Of a DNA stretch of 64,000 bases, positions 10,001 to 21,358 are shown one piece after another (position 1 is the first letter of the stretch; every line of letters starts with the position of its first letter). The stretch covers positions 121,420,674-121,484,673 of the forward strand of contig CM061243.1 in the NCBI GenBank assembly GCA_030848705.1, read 5' to 3'. The translations under genes and the position numbers were made by a program. The notes beneath the pieces are model-generated. The model had not been told where the DNA came from, made no database searches, and saw only the letters and a program-made list of their open reading frames with translations. Origin of the DNA: Heracleum sosnowskyi. Lineage: Eukaryota; Streptophyta; Magnoliopsida; Apiales; Apiaceae.

Positions 10001-13000
10001 AGGCAACCCTTTTGGGTCAATCTTCCACTGCTTTGATGCTTGTTTGAGTTCAAATTATCAAACTGAACCCCCAACTAGTTTGTTGATTCTGGAATTATTA
10101 ATCTGTACAAGAACAATTTAGAGTTATGTGGAATAAAGTTGCTAAAAAATTAATTAGGGCTCTTAGGCCTAAAAGATTGACATCCTTGCAAATATATCCC
10201 AATGTGTACAATCTTAAGAAAATAAAATTTAAGCAAATGACAACCTACCACTAGTTGTAGTATTGTACAATCTACTACTTCAGAATCATCTAAACATGCC
10301 AACTAACTAATCACTGACTTTATATTTTCTGCATGAAGGTTGTACAAAAGAATGAATGAGAAGAAGTATGGAACATTTATTTTCATATTAGGGGACTTGA
10401 GCTTTACTTAAATTATTAGGATTGTATTGAGAAATGGTACGAAAAATGTCCAAGCGAATTTCATCTGTATCCTTCCATCTTTTATGTTATGAAAAGTATT
10501 TTAATGTTGTTGCAGGTCCCCTGTATCGTCTGACTTACATGGGAACGAGTCATCTGCAGATCAGCAGCCACCGATTGTGTCAATACCCCCTGTGAAGAAA
10601 AAATCGGTACAATGATGAAGATCTTTCATTAAACAGATTTTCTTTATTATTGTAGCAACTGCTAACTGTTTCTTATTTGTTTTCTGCAAAGACGGCTTTA
10701 TCGGATATCATGAATGAGCTTAAGAGGGTAGCAAAGCCGTACCCTAATCTCGCTATTCCAAAAGAATACCACAGCCGAGAGTACTTAGGTCAGGCAGTTC
10801 CTATGTTTGAGTGTGTGAACACAAACTCATCTCATTCAGGTATATTTCCTCTCCTTCGTTATTTGACGGATTTACCATAAAGGGGTATACTGACATTGAA
10901 TATGTAAGTACTTTAGCTTCAAATGTTGATAATAACTTTTGGTAATCATTTATGGCCTATGTCAAAATTAACAAACTAGAATTTCCAATACCTGAAAACA
11001 GATTTTATTTGAATAAAATTTGAAAGGGGTTGGTTGTACTTGTAGCCTAGTTATTCCTCAGTAGTGAAACATTAGACCCTAGTTCTTGATTATCAAACAT
11101 AGAAATCCGGATGAAGGAACTGCAACAGCAGCATTGGTTTTGTTAAAGTCACTCATTATGATTGAATGTTGGAATAATATAGATAGATGATTTCAGAATG
11201 GATGGGTGAATAAAAATTATGAAATTGGATGAATGGCTAGTGTTAGGGGGACTCACAGTTAGAGTACATTCAAATTGTGTTTTAATTGCAATTTATACTT
11301 GCTGTCACAACTGTTATATCACAGATGGTTTAAACTAATATAAATACCATTTTAATTGAGTTGTAATTGCAATTTTTACTTGCTGTCACAACTCTTTATT
11401 ACAGATGGTTTAACTAATGCTGACACTGTGACACTGGATATTATATATACCATCGCATAATTTATTTTTAGGTTATGAAAAGTTAAATTAAAGTTTTCTC
11501 TCTGAAGGATGTTGATAACCTGTACCTATAGATGTAAGTACAAATCTGCTGCAACATCTTGACGCCAGAAACAAGTTAACAATATAAAATGAGAATGGTT
11601 TCAAACCTCCTACTTATTTCATCTTCCAACTTCTGTATGTATAGAGGTTACATGGTGAGTTTGTTCTGTATCTTCAGGATTCAAGTACACTGGATAAAAA
11701 AGAAGATTACAAGTACAACAGATAAACTACATACATAGATATTAGTTTGACTACGTAGCTGAAGTAATCTATCCGTGTTATGTTTTGGCATTATCTTTGC
11801 AGTTGTTTGTTATCTTCTCCTGAATATGTGGAGATGTAGATGTATTGTTGGTTGGTCTATCACATTAGACCCAAGTTCAGTATAGACACATTTTCAAGTG
11901 CTTATATTAGTTTGTTCGTATATGAACTGAATATATTGAAATATCTTCAACAAGATTCAATCAATTAAGAAGCATTTTGATGTAGCAATTGCATTTTTGC
12001 AGGAGATCTGAACTGCGAATTAAGGGTTGATGTGTGGCCCGTTCCGGACTACTGGATGATACATGGGATTTGGCCTTGCTATATACATAGGAGTGGATGC
12101 ATCGTCTATTTCGGGCCTGATAAGCCCATTGTACAAGCGATGGCTGCAGGAAAGGAACAAGTCATGAAGGTACCAATTATACATGAAGCGAAAAATGATC
12201 ATCTGTGATGTTCTCTCATCTTACTTAGCTAGTTTGTTATTGTATGTTTATATTTCAATGGGTCCAAGGTTGCTTATTTACCGTGTATGTGAATCTTTCA
12301 TGCTCTTTGAATGTCTCTTAGTGATGAGTGCTGACTTATGTAGAAGTATAGAATCTAATACCTTCTAATACATATACACTTTGAGTGTTTTATAACACAT
12401 CATCTACTTTAAAATTTTAATGCGTTTCTATTTCTTAGAATCTTCTACATGCATTTGTGGTTCGCTTCATTGCGCATGGAAATCTTTACAAGCTTGTTTT
12501 TCTTTATCTTGTTTTATTTGCATAATGTGTGACTTGGGCATAAATATTATGCAATAAACATGTCGTATAATTATTTGACTCTGCTGACACCACATTATTA
12601 TTCGTCCCACTGACTGTGTTATAAACTCATAATGAATAAATGCAGGAGATTTATAATCTTCCCTCAAAGATGAAGGAAACACTTCACAAAATATGGAAGA
12701 GTTATTATTCTCAATACCTACAGTTCAAGAAGGATGCTGAAAGACGGGATATAAGTTTTTGGGCCTATGAAAAAGTTGTCCACTGCTGGGACGATGTAGG
12801 CCTCCCTCGGGGGGAATACTTCAACACCACAGCGAAAGTAGGCGATGCGGTGAGGTGTACATTGCTGAGGTGGATGGTGAAGAGTGACATCAGGCCAAAC
12901 CACTTCTATGATTCTGTAGCATGGGCTGAAGGGATGAAGGATCTCTATGATGCAGATGTTCATCTTGTGATGAAAAAAGACAATGACATTAATGACCCTG

Positions 13001-13140
13001 AAGCTACTATGATAACATATTTACAAGGAATGAGCCTGATGATGAAGGTTGACAACAATGCTGGAGTCTCGGTGATGGACCACCCACTTCCTCTGTCAAA
13101 ATCAGTTGCGTGGCAAGGGAAATTCTTCCTTTTGATGTGA
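7022..13140 (+). CDS. Multi-exon plant protein of unknown function (5' end not found)
   Basis: Six exons join in phase with GT/AG borders: 7022-7112, 7736-7770, 10516-10606, 10692-10839, 12003-12169 and 12646-13140 (stop TGA). The joined frame gives at least 341 aa. It begins inside a codon (SGGFLKFLKESQQVQLP), so an upstream exon with the start codon is missing from the model. The first in-frame Met is in VGMNKQ. The N-terminal third is low in structure and Ser/Pro-rich (SADQQPPIVSIPPVKKKS). The conserved-looking core runs from TALSDIMNELKRVAKP through CELRVDVWPVPDYWMIHGIW and IVYFGPDKPIVQAM. The last exon encodes a helical region (MKETLHKIWKSYYSQYLQF) and an aromatic-rich domain (ISFWAYEKVVHCWDDVGLP). 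There is no signal peptide or membrane segment. I do not recognise a catalytic motif or named domain. The last intron to stop is clean of frameshifts, so the gene may be functional. Confidence 0.65.
7736..8420 (+). repeat. Tandem duplication containing a small exon and its decayed copy
   Basis: The 35-bp exon at 7736-7770 and its downstream intron resemble 8298-8326 and its flank. Both are preceded by AG, end in AT|GTAAGTTC and are followed by related sequence containing GCTTGTTATATT. In the ancestral frame the second copy reads NLLGALGLI against FLGAARGIRT. The second copy does not keep the reading frame of the next exon if used after the first. Between them, 7892-7951 and 7970-8028 form another imperfect tandem pair sharing ATGCAATGAAAAATATT. 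Confidence 0.5.
8770..10110 (-). mobile_element. Decayed Ty1/copia pol (RT-RNase H) in an intron
   Basis: Minus-strand translation shows copia landmarks in pol order, broken by many stops and shifts. They are a FELKQASKQW phrase near 10040 (compare LKQAxRxWY), TLIRDKNGRSCIILVYVDDL near 9930 with the RT YVDD box, VVKYLKCTVH near 9500, and the RNase H tail QLADLLTKPL near 8850. No LTRs were found. It lies wholly within the intron between 7770 and 10516, which suggests a tolerated old insertion. Confidence 0.75.
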
Positions 13141-13733
13141 ACAGTATTGCCTACACTACCATTTCCCTTCCCCTGTTTCTAAATCTAGTGCATGGGATGT
13201 TTACACTATTATCTGTTTATTCGGATGTCAATTTGTTACTCTCTTTTGGTGCTTGAATGTTTTACACTTTTTAGTTATTTTGTTTGACTTTTATTTTCGG
13301 ATGTCAATTTTGTTTTACACTATTATCTATATTGAAATGATTCAATTCAAAAAATATATATTATACTGTATAAATGTATAATAATTAATGACCTTGATCT
13401 TGGTTAATTACTGTGCTATAGAAAAATTGATAATGAGAAGATAAAAAGGGTGTTCACTAGTCACTTGTGCTTTAGAAGTTTGTTTAGCTCCTTGAGAATT
13501 AAAAAGACAAACTATAGTAATTAATCAAAAAAGGTCATAAAGATAGCATATCCAGCAAAAGGTCATGTGATTTCCCTGATGGTGATGGATCCTGTGCTTA
13601 TCTAAGCATGGGTCAAGATAATTTTTGAATACGGATTTATGCATGAGTATGTCATAAGTGTTATCTCCGTGGAATATTATGCAGGAGGAACGATTAACTT
13701 CGTTCAATCCCTGATGGGATGGAACCCTGGGAA
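13141..13733. other. 3' flank of unknown gene
   Basis: Contains the 3' UTR of the plus-strand gene and about 300 bp of sequence with no supported coding frame. An open minus-strand stretch of about 100 codons at 13525-13824 runs into the neighbouring LTR and shows no family resemblance. Confidence 0.45.
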
Positions 13734-13738
13734 CATAG

Positions 13739-15321
13739 TGTTGGAAAATGTGGATTTTAGCCCCACATTGTCGAGTTATTTTGAACTCCGATTTGAGTAA
13801 GCTTTGTATGCGTGTTTGCAACAAGTTATGCTTGGATTGTGTTATCCTCCACGAGAGCTTTCCAATGCATGTTTAAACACTCAAAGCGACTTTAGATAGC
13901 AATACACTTGTGTAGTGTTCAAATGTGTTAGTAATGTGTTGCTCCATCACATACGTCCGCGCAGGGGGTGCAAATTCGTGGCTTCACAAGCCTTCGGGCT
14001 TTCCGCGTGTGCGACCTGCAGACACAAATGGAGCAGAAATTGGGTCCGAGTAAAACCGGACCATTTTTGCTAAAATATTATTTCCACTGGGCTTGAGCTT
14101 AAAAAATATGACTTATTCGAATTTGATTTTGAGTTATCTGGTAAAATCAATTCCGTTTTTAACTTCGGATTTTTTGCAGATATGATTTTATATGATAGAA
14201 TTAATTCCGTTTTAACTTCGGATTTTTTGTCACCGCCACAATTAATTAGCGTGACTAATTAATTAAGGAAATTGCTACGGACTTAATTAACTAACGCGGT
14301 TAATTATTTAAGGCAATTGTGTAGCGCGCAAATTTTCCTAGCCTATATAAACTCGTGTATAGTCTTAGGATTAGACCTGGCAATTGGACCATGTCGTGTA
14401 CTTTCGTGTCGTGTACTTTCGTGTATTTAATGTAAAACCCATATCCGACCCGTTTTGGATTCGTGTACTAAATTTGAAACACATATCCAATTCAAAACGT
14501 GTCGTGTACTTTACGTGTCGTATTCGTGTACATTAAACAAAAATATAAATTTAATTAAATTAAAATTTATATATAATAAAACTATTTTAATTATGTAAAT
14601 TTTTATGAAATGTGTATTAAATATGTAATACATACAATTTTACAAAAAATTGTAAATATAACTTATATATATAAATGTATACTTCTTATATATAAATGTA
14701 TAACTTACTGCTAATTAGTCATGAAACTTTTATTTATTGTTCATATGTAATTCCTTATATATTTTCTAAATATGCAATACTATAAATAATATATATTTTT
14801 TAAAATTATTCATTTACTTCATTAATTCGTGTACTTTCGTTTCGTGTCGTGTACCTATTGTGAAAACCCAAACCCGACACTAATTATATTCGTGTTTTTT
14901 CGTGTTCGTGTACCAAATTTTTGCACCCAAACACTAATTATCTGTGTCGTGTTCGTACCGTGTTCACGTGTCGTGTATCAAATTGCCAGCTCTACTTAGG
15001 ATTATTCATTCGAAAACACATCCTCTCTTATACACATCTCTCTTCTCTTCCTCCGGTGACAGTTCTCTTGTTCGTCTCAATCTCGCCGAGAGTGACGCTT
15101 TTCGACAGCCTCACTGCAAACCGTTTTATCCTGGGAAACAATTCGCTCGCACATACGGTGAGGGCTAATACGCTTTAAGGAGACAGTCACAAAATGGACT
15201 CGGTTTTATTCCTTGTCTCCTTACGTTATTCTTATTATTTATTTACTGTTTTATATACACCTTATCTGTTATTCACACCATCACATATTTTTTATGTATT
15301 AATATCACAGATTGTGTAACA
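13739..15321 (+). mobile_element. Solo LTR (about 0.95 kb) split by a hAT-like element
   Basis: The segment starts TGTTGGAAAATGTGG and ends GATTGTGTAACA, giving TGTT...AACA borders. It is flanked on both sides by CATAG (13734-13738 and 15322-15326), a 5-bp target-site duplication as made by LTR retrotransposon integrases. A TATA box (CCTATATAAAC) at about 14342-14352 and a T/C-rich leader support LTR identity and plus orientation. No internal region or second LTR is present, so it is a solo LTR left by recombination. The hAT-like insertion at 14372-14994 is nested inside, just downstream of the TATA box. Confidence 0.75.
14372..14994. mobile_element. Non-autonomous hAT-like element, 623 bp
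   Basis: The ends TAGACCTGGCAATT and AATTGCCAGCTCTA are inverted repeats with one mismatch over 14 bp. The flanks are perfect 8-bp direct repeats CTTAGGAT (14364-14371 and 14995-15002), the target duplication length of the hAT superfamily. The subterminal regions are full of GTGTCGTGTACTTTCGTG-like repeats in opposite orientation at the two ends, typical for transposase-binding regions. The centre is AT-rich and non-coding, so the element depends on a transposase supplied elsewhere. Confidence 0.88.
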
Positions 15322-15326
15322 CATAG

Positions 15327-16194
15327 TAGTGACTTAGGTAGGTTGACAGAGACTATGCCCCGAGTCATGCCTGGGAAAAGCTTATTTAGGAAAAGAAGGA
15401 AGAGAGAAGGACAAGAATACTAGTATCGTTGCTGATGAGAATATGGGATGGGCACTGGTAGTTGAAGATGGGATGGAAATTACGCCTGCTATTTAGAATC
15501 CAAGAGCTGATTTTAGTAGTTTGACATCTAGAGAATTTGCGGTTATTCTTCTTATTGTTCTCGAATCCCCTCTTACAGCGTAAAATCTTTGACAATGTTG
15601 GTAATTTTTGAGGCAATTTTTATCCTAAACCACTGCAATACTTTACTGTTGTTATCAGCTGTAGTATTTTGCATTTTAAGTCGTACCATCGAGAGTGATA
15701 AGTAGTGTTTGAGAGGTAAATATTATTCCTTGGAATGATCCCTGAGAAAAGAACATGGAATCATTTGCATCCTGCAATAATCATTTTAAGGCTTCACTAT
15801 GCCTGGCGTTTTTGTTATCCTGCTAACACTGATCAATCTTTGTCCTTTTGTCACATACCCAAATTGTGGATTAGGGTTTTAGTTCGTACTTGATTTTGGC
15901 GCGTAATCGAAGTGTTATTCTGAGATGTTGTTTTGGGGCGTATCGGGTTATTATTGTTATTGGACCTTATTGGGCTTTTGACAGTTAATGGGCCATTAGT
16001 AGTGGTTATCCACATTTACGCACCGTACCGTTTTATTATGTCTTATCTATTTAAGCAATAGTTGTAAGATGGAAACAGTATGCTTATGGAATACGACAAC
16101 TTTTACTTTATTGTTCTCTTGTCTGCAGTTTCCAATTCTTCTCTGTAAATTATTGTTGTTTAGTTTCTTTTTTTTTCTTCAAGTTGTATCAAAG
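15327..16194 (+). other. Probable 5' LTR or leader of a Ty3/gypsy element
   Basis: No coding region. A TATA-like CTATTTAAG at about 16048 and a primer-binding site starting at 16195 imply that the end of a 5' LTR lies just before 16195 (sequence TTGTATCA then AAG). The left border cannot be fixed because no matching 3' LTR is present in the window. Confidence 0.4.
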
Positions 16195-16206
16195 TGGTAT
16201 CAGAGC
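16195..16206 (+). promoter_or_regulatory. Primer-binding site for initiator tRNA-Met
   Basis: TGGTATCAGAGC is complementary to the 3' end of plant initiator tRNA-Met, the usual reverse-transcription primer site just inside a 5' LTR. The gag start codon follows at 16219. Confidence 0.8.
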
Positions 16207-16218
16207 CAATCTTGGGCC

Positions 16219-17758
16219 ATGACAGATCAATCAAACAAACCTTCTCTGCAAAAACACGAGAGTGTTATCAACACCCTTGAAAAACAGTTAGAACAACTCA
16301 ATCTGTGTATGGAGGAAGATCAACAAAGGTCATCGGAAAATATAGAGGAAGTGAGGAATCAACTCATCCAATTGGCAGCTGCTAATATGGAAAACTCCAG
16401 AAAATTTGATGAGCTGATGACAGGGTTTGAGTTCTTCAAACGTAATTTCAAAGGCAAATCTCCTGAGACTACTGAGGCAGGGTCTTCCAACCAGGGTCAT
16501 AAACAGTCCACTATGAAGAACACAGGAGGACCTCTTGGGTTTATGCCATCAACACCAGTACACATGGGGTACCAACAGGACTCTCAAATCTGGGAGGATG
16601 CAGGACCACCCAAGATGAGGAATGGACCAGTACCAACAGGATCCCATACTTCAACATTGGAGCCACCACACCAAGGTCAAGGGTATAACAACCTCAACAG
16701 TAAGGTAAGGCCTACTCCTCTGCCAAACCCTTATTTCAATACTGTTAATTCCTTACCCTATGCTACTCAAGCTATGAATTTACCACCTCTACTAAACCAG
16801 TATATGCAATCTCTATCTTATAATACTGATTTGTCACAATACCCTCCACCTTGTTTTGCTCCAAACTATACCTTACCCCCTAATATGTACCCTCAACCTA
16901 GGTTGAGCCACCAGGGTTTTACCTCTCAAGGAGTTCCTATTTTAAACCCTCAGGCACAGTCTCAATTCCAAAACACTTTGTTACCATTCCAATTGCCTCA
17001 ATATCACCAATCTCATACAACTCACAACAATCATTCGAAGGGAAAGATCCTAGAGGATGGGTCTCAAAATGTGAGAAATTCTTCCAACTCAACCCAACTC
17101 TAGATAATAGACAGAAGGTCATCTATATTGCACTACACTTGGATGGAGAGGCAGATACTTGGTATCAGTCAGTACAGTTAGAACAGCAGGACATTTTATG
17201 GGTTGAATTTGCAAAACTGGTGTGCCACAGGTTTACTAAAGGGGGCTATGAGAATTTAGAGGGGCGGTTCAACAAACTCACACAAAAGGGAAGGGTTGAT
17301 GAATATATCACCCAATTTTAGGAGTTGAAGAAACACATGGTTGTACAAAACCCTAACCTGAGTGAACTTTACTTTGTCAATAGTTTCTTGAGTAGCTTAA
17401 AGGATGAAATTGCCAGCACATTATATTTACACAAGCCAATGTCTCTTAAGGATGCACGGGAGAAAGCGAGAACAAATGAGTGTGTGGTGGAAGCTATGGA
17501 GAAAAAATGAAGGTTCCCAACCAAATTCACTGCAATCTCTGGGGGGCCAGTAAAACCAACCATGTGAGTTTGACAGATAAAACAAAATCCCAGACCACTC
17601 AAGGGGCGAGTCAATCACAAAGGCCAGTAAGAAGACTTTCTTACAATGACTTCAAAGATAGGATGACCAAAGGCCTATGCATCCACTGTGATGAAAAGTA
17701 TTTCCCGGGCCATAATTGCAAGAACAAACAGTTATTCTTACTAATGAGTAATGACTGA
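16219..17758 (+). pseudogene. Ty3/gypsy gag, frameshifted and truncated
   Basis: The frame opens MTDQSNKPSLQKHES with a coiled-coil-like segment (VINTLEKQLEQLNLCMEEDQ) and a long Pro/Gln/Asn-rich linker. The capsid-type gag core follows after a frameshift at about 17030 (KDPRGWVSKCEKFFQLNP, HLDGEADTWYQ, VCHRFTKGGYENLEGRFNKL). An amber codon breaks the normally continuous QF-ELKKH phrase near 17319. After another shift near 17510 a zinc-knuckle-like CIHCDEKYFPGHNC is seen at 17686-17730. Protease, RT and integrase are absent; the element ends around 17.8 kb. Clearly a dead gag. Confidence 0.82.
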
Positions 17759-17881
17759 TGAAGAAGAATAGCAGAACCCAATTACATGGGAAATATCTAT
17801 CATATGGGAGGAAAAAGATGTAAGGTCAAGAGAGGCCACCATTGAAGAATCTGAAGTGTCTATGATTTTTATTTCTTAATA

Positions 17882-18286
17882 TTTCATTCGTTTAATCGGA
17901 AATTCCTGTGATACACGTCTATGATTTGGATGTTAATAGTTTGTTGTCGATTTTCGAGTAAGTAAGTATTTGATGTTTCTTTATTGCATAATTTGTTCTT
18001 TAAAAAACTTGATATGATTTTGCATACATATTCTTAATTAGTGTTAGTGGTTTGATGATTGAGATATTTGAAAATTTAAGTTAGCAATAGTTGTTTGTGA
18101 AGTTAATAATCCTCTTTTTTATTGTAGTGTATTCATTTAATTAGAAGTTCGTGTGATACATGTCTATGATTTGGATGTGAATATGTTATTGTTGATTTTC
18201 AAGTAAGTAAGTATTTGATGTTTCATTACATCATAATTTGTTTTTAAAAAACTTGATATGATTTTACATACACATTCTTAATTAGT
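17882..18286. repeat. Pair of about 160-bp direct repeats
   Basis: Copies at about 17882-18042 and 18131-18286 share long blocks, for example TCTATGATTTGGATGT, AGTAAGTAAGTATTTGATGT and CTTGATATGATTTT. About 85 bp separate them. No coding content. They could be a small tandem duplication or remnant terminal direct repeats. Confidence 0.7.
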
Positions 18287-18458
18287 TAACAATAAATAAC
18301 TCTCTCATAAATCACTTCGACCACAATGAAGATAACATGAAATGATGTCACATTACTAATCGTTTGATATCATAACTTCATGTTATACAAATATTTATTC
18401 CAATATCATTAATATTTTAAATTATGTTTTTTTTTGAATAATATATATCATTTAAAAT

Positions 18459-18461
<3 letters not shown>

Positions 18462-18508
<47 letters not shown>
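18462..18508. repeat. (TA)n microsatellite
   Basis: Pure alternating TA tract of about 46 bp in AT-rich DNA. Confidence 0.95.
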
Positions 18509-18512
<4 letters not shown>

Positions 18513-18744
18513 CAATAAGTATTAATTACAAAACAATTAATATAATTTAATGAAGATTAATAATTATTAATTAATATGCAAATATATCATCTCTTCTCTT
18601 CTATATATAATAGGAGAACACAAGGGTAAAAAGAGCAAATAAAACTCCTGTGAAATTACAATTTTACCCTTTTATATTTTGAAATTACATGGCATGCCAC
18701 TACTCTCTTATCTAAAGAAAAAAAAAAGTAAATAATGTTTTTGT

Positions 18745-18812
18745 GCAGAATTGAACCCCTGACCTTACCTAAGGAAATCATTCTTATTACCATTGAGCTA
18801 CATTACTCATTT
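18745..18812 (-). repeat. tRNA-related SINE-like or tRNA-remnant sequence
   Basis: On the minus strand TAGCTCAATGG (18790-18800) matches an RNA polymerase III A box and GGTTCAATTC (18748-18757) matches a B box, about 33 bp apart. This is the order and spacing of a tRNA-derived promoter. The sequence does not fold as an intact tRNA by eye, so I do not call a tRNA gene. It may be the head of a SINE or a decayed tRNA copy. Confidence 0.4.
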
Positions 18813-19489
18813 TGGTTTTGAGTGAAAAATCACATTACATAAACCTCATATCATTCTTAATCCTATATTAATTATTATTTAAACTTTTAAGTAAAAATCA
18901 AGGTGATTTATAATATTTATTAAATTTTATTTTTTAAATTCTTTTTAGAGAGTATGTTTGCAAATGATATTTATAATATTCATTTTTTAATTATTAAAAT
19001 ATCATACAAAACTATATACTACCAATCTTATAAAAATTTTATATTAAGTTTCAAAAACAATATTAAGTGTGGTGTATTTTTATCTTTCCTTTAGTTTAAA
19101 ATAAATATTTCGGTTGTGTAACTTTAACTATAATATATTCTATTTTCTTATATAAAGGTCTAACTTTTCTTGTAATATACAATATATTTAAATTATTAAA
19201 TCATACTTATTAATTTCTATAAAATCTCTTTAAAATTTTATAATAAAATTAGTTTGATAAATCATGATATATAATTTATATTTTAAATTTAATTTAATTT
19301 TTTAAATAATAATTCAAATTAATATTTATTTAAAATAAGAGGTAAAATAAATATTATTGTAATTTAATTGTAATAAAACTTTGAATTAGAAAAATGGATT
19401 AAAAGTTTAAACTATAAGAATATATACAAATCATATTTATTCACAATAATTTATTTAATATACATGAAAATATATAATATTTTTGTTAA
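18813..19489. other. AT-rich spacer without gene
   Basis: Very AT-rich DNA with no open frame of note, no terminal repeats and no recognised element. Confidence 0.5.
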
Positions 19490-19675
19490 ATATAGAAATT
19501 GGGGACCGGGAAGCGTGGCAGGGAGACACTAATCCTTGACCCCATCCCGATCCCCGAAATTTTTACATATTTTTTCCCGATCGTCAGAAAAGTTCTTAAT
19601 TCTCCGCCCGAAACGGGGCAGAGAATGGATTGGGGTTGGGCGGGAAGGGGCGAATGTCTATCTCTACAATAAGTA
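19490..19675. mobile_element. GC-rich hAT-like remnant
   Basis: A GC-rich island in AT-rich DNA with opposing phrases GGGGACCGGGAAGCG and GGGCGGGAAGGGGCGAATG. It ends in GTCTATCTCTA, like the right end of plant hAT elements of the TAGAGATRGAC type. The left terminal repeat is not intact and no target duplication is visible, so this is a decayed copy. Confidence 0.4.
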
Positions 19676-19971
19676 TTATTATATAGCACATATCAATAAA
19701 ATGTATACATGATATTTATGAATATCTTTCTTATGTATACAAGCATAGGGCCGGTGCAATGCAAAGATGACTTTTAAATTTGTTATCTTATATGTATTTT
19801 AATAATTTATTTTATATTTATACTTTTTTTTAACAAAAATGAACTTAAATTTAAATAGTTTTATGTGATTGTTGAACTCGATGTTGAATTGACGTATGTG
19901 TTTGTGTTTGAGCGTGATTAAATTGTGTTTCAAGAATTTTGTGTTTAACAGTATTTAAAAAATATTTTTTA

Positions 19972-20180
19972 ATTAAAATTGTTATTTTTAATAAATCAAG
20001 GTCAAGTTGCAAAAGTAAATGGATTAAAGTGCAAATATCAAAATATGAGTATCATTCTAACCGACCGACTACATTATATTTTGATCAAAATCGTTGTTTT
20101 TAATAAATTAAGGTTAAGTTGTAAAAACAAAAGAACTAAAGTGCAAATACCAAAATACGAGTACTGTAGCGACTGACTAC
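19972..20180. repeat. Imperfect tandem duplication, about 100 bp unit
   Basis: Two adjacent copies (about 19972-20071 and 20085-20180) share TTTTTAATAAAT, AAGTTG, TAAAGTGCAAATA, CAAAATA and GACTAC in the same order. They lie immediately left of the target duplication of element A. Confidence 0.65.
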
Positions 20181-20215
20181 AAAACTTTCAATGTTTCGGT
20201 TTTAATAATACAATA

Positions 20216-21266
20216 TGTTGGTCCTCGTGTATTGCAGAAGGGGGGAGGATGAATGCAATACTAATAAAATTCAATCTCAATTTCAACAACCAAAACCAAG
20301 ATTAAATGTTATCAGTAATATAGATGCAATCACAAACAGTATGTAGTAAACAAGATTCACAAAATAAATGTTTTATTTATTTTGCAAAGTGTTGCTACAA
20401 CCTCAAGAGAGAATTCTTGAGCTTCGGTTTCTTCAAGACACTTGCTTGTCTTCGTTACATTTTCATAATGAATTGATAGTAGGTATAAAACTAATCCTAT
20501 CACTATCAGTCACGGGTTTGTGAAGCTGCTGTCATTGTCAAGTGGCAGCTTCTTACATATTGTCTTACCCATGTGACTTTCCTAAATTGCTAACATGTCA
20601 GATATACATTACAAAGAAAGCAACCTAGATTCATTCTATTTCCAGCTTAAACAATTCAGCAAATAATGACTTGACCTTGCTCTTGAATTGATTCGCTTTT
20701 GTTTTGCAGTGCTTGAAGCTTCTGTCATAGTCTTGCAGACTTGGTGCAGCTTAGGGATACTGCAACACGCCTGTTTCTTGAACATTGAGACTGTCACGGG
20801 ATTTGACTGAGAAAGATACCTAGAACAAGGATCTTTATCGAGACAGTTACTTTTGCCACAAAGCTTGCTGTCACAGGAATGTTCTTTTGGTGACAGTATG
20901 AGTTCCCCGCATAGAGTGCTGTCGAGGATTCCAAACTTGCTGTCGAGGGCTAAAGTTGTTGTCGCGTAGTCTTCCGCCAATGTTGCTGTCAGAGTGAATA
21001 TGCTGTCGTGACTTGCAACATTATGTCTTCTTGTAATCTTACTGTCAAAGCTTTAGGACAGTAACCTTTATTCATGCTGTCATCTAATTATGCATTATTT
21101 GAGGCTTGAACACACAAGTGAACTTATTTCAAATTACACAACTAGAATAACATTACATACTGATTACAAGAACATACTTTGGCTGTGACAGTATGTTCTA
21201 CTTAATTAAAAATTAAGTACATTCAAAGTTAAGTTGTTTCTATGCTATCACCCATAAATCCCAACA
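20216..21266 (-). repeat. 3' LTR of element A
   Basis: About 1051 bp, near-identical to 55740-56782. It is dense in CTGTC/GACAG words (for example TTGCTGTCACAGG, GTGACAGTATG, TGCTGTCGAGG). A 114-codon open stretch at 20636-20980 is present in both LTR copies, but is not a convincing gene. Confidence 0.95.
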
Positions 21267-21277
21267 ATCTCCCCCAA
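21267..21277 (-). promoter_or_regulatory. Polypurine tract of element A
   Basis: On the element strand TTGGGGGAGAT directly abuts the 3' LTR, the expected plus-strand priming site. Confidence 0.85.
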
Positions 21278-21358
21278 TTTGTTTTTATGGAAAATAACAA
21301 TAAATTTACAATATGTGCTGACAACTTAACTAACAAGATCAGAATGGATTAAGAATTT

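Noticed and set aside
13525..13824. 99-codon minus-strand frame
   Set aside because: It crosses the left border of the solo LTR at 13739 and so cannot be one ancestral gene.
18745..18812. Functional tRNA gene
   Set aside because: A and B box matches exist, but acceptor and anticodon stems do not pair by eye.
20636..20980. 114-codon minus-strand frame in the LTR of element A, repeated at 56163-56507
   Set aside because: The frame is shared only because both LTRs are copies. Composition follows the CTGTC words and there is no protein family match.
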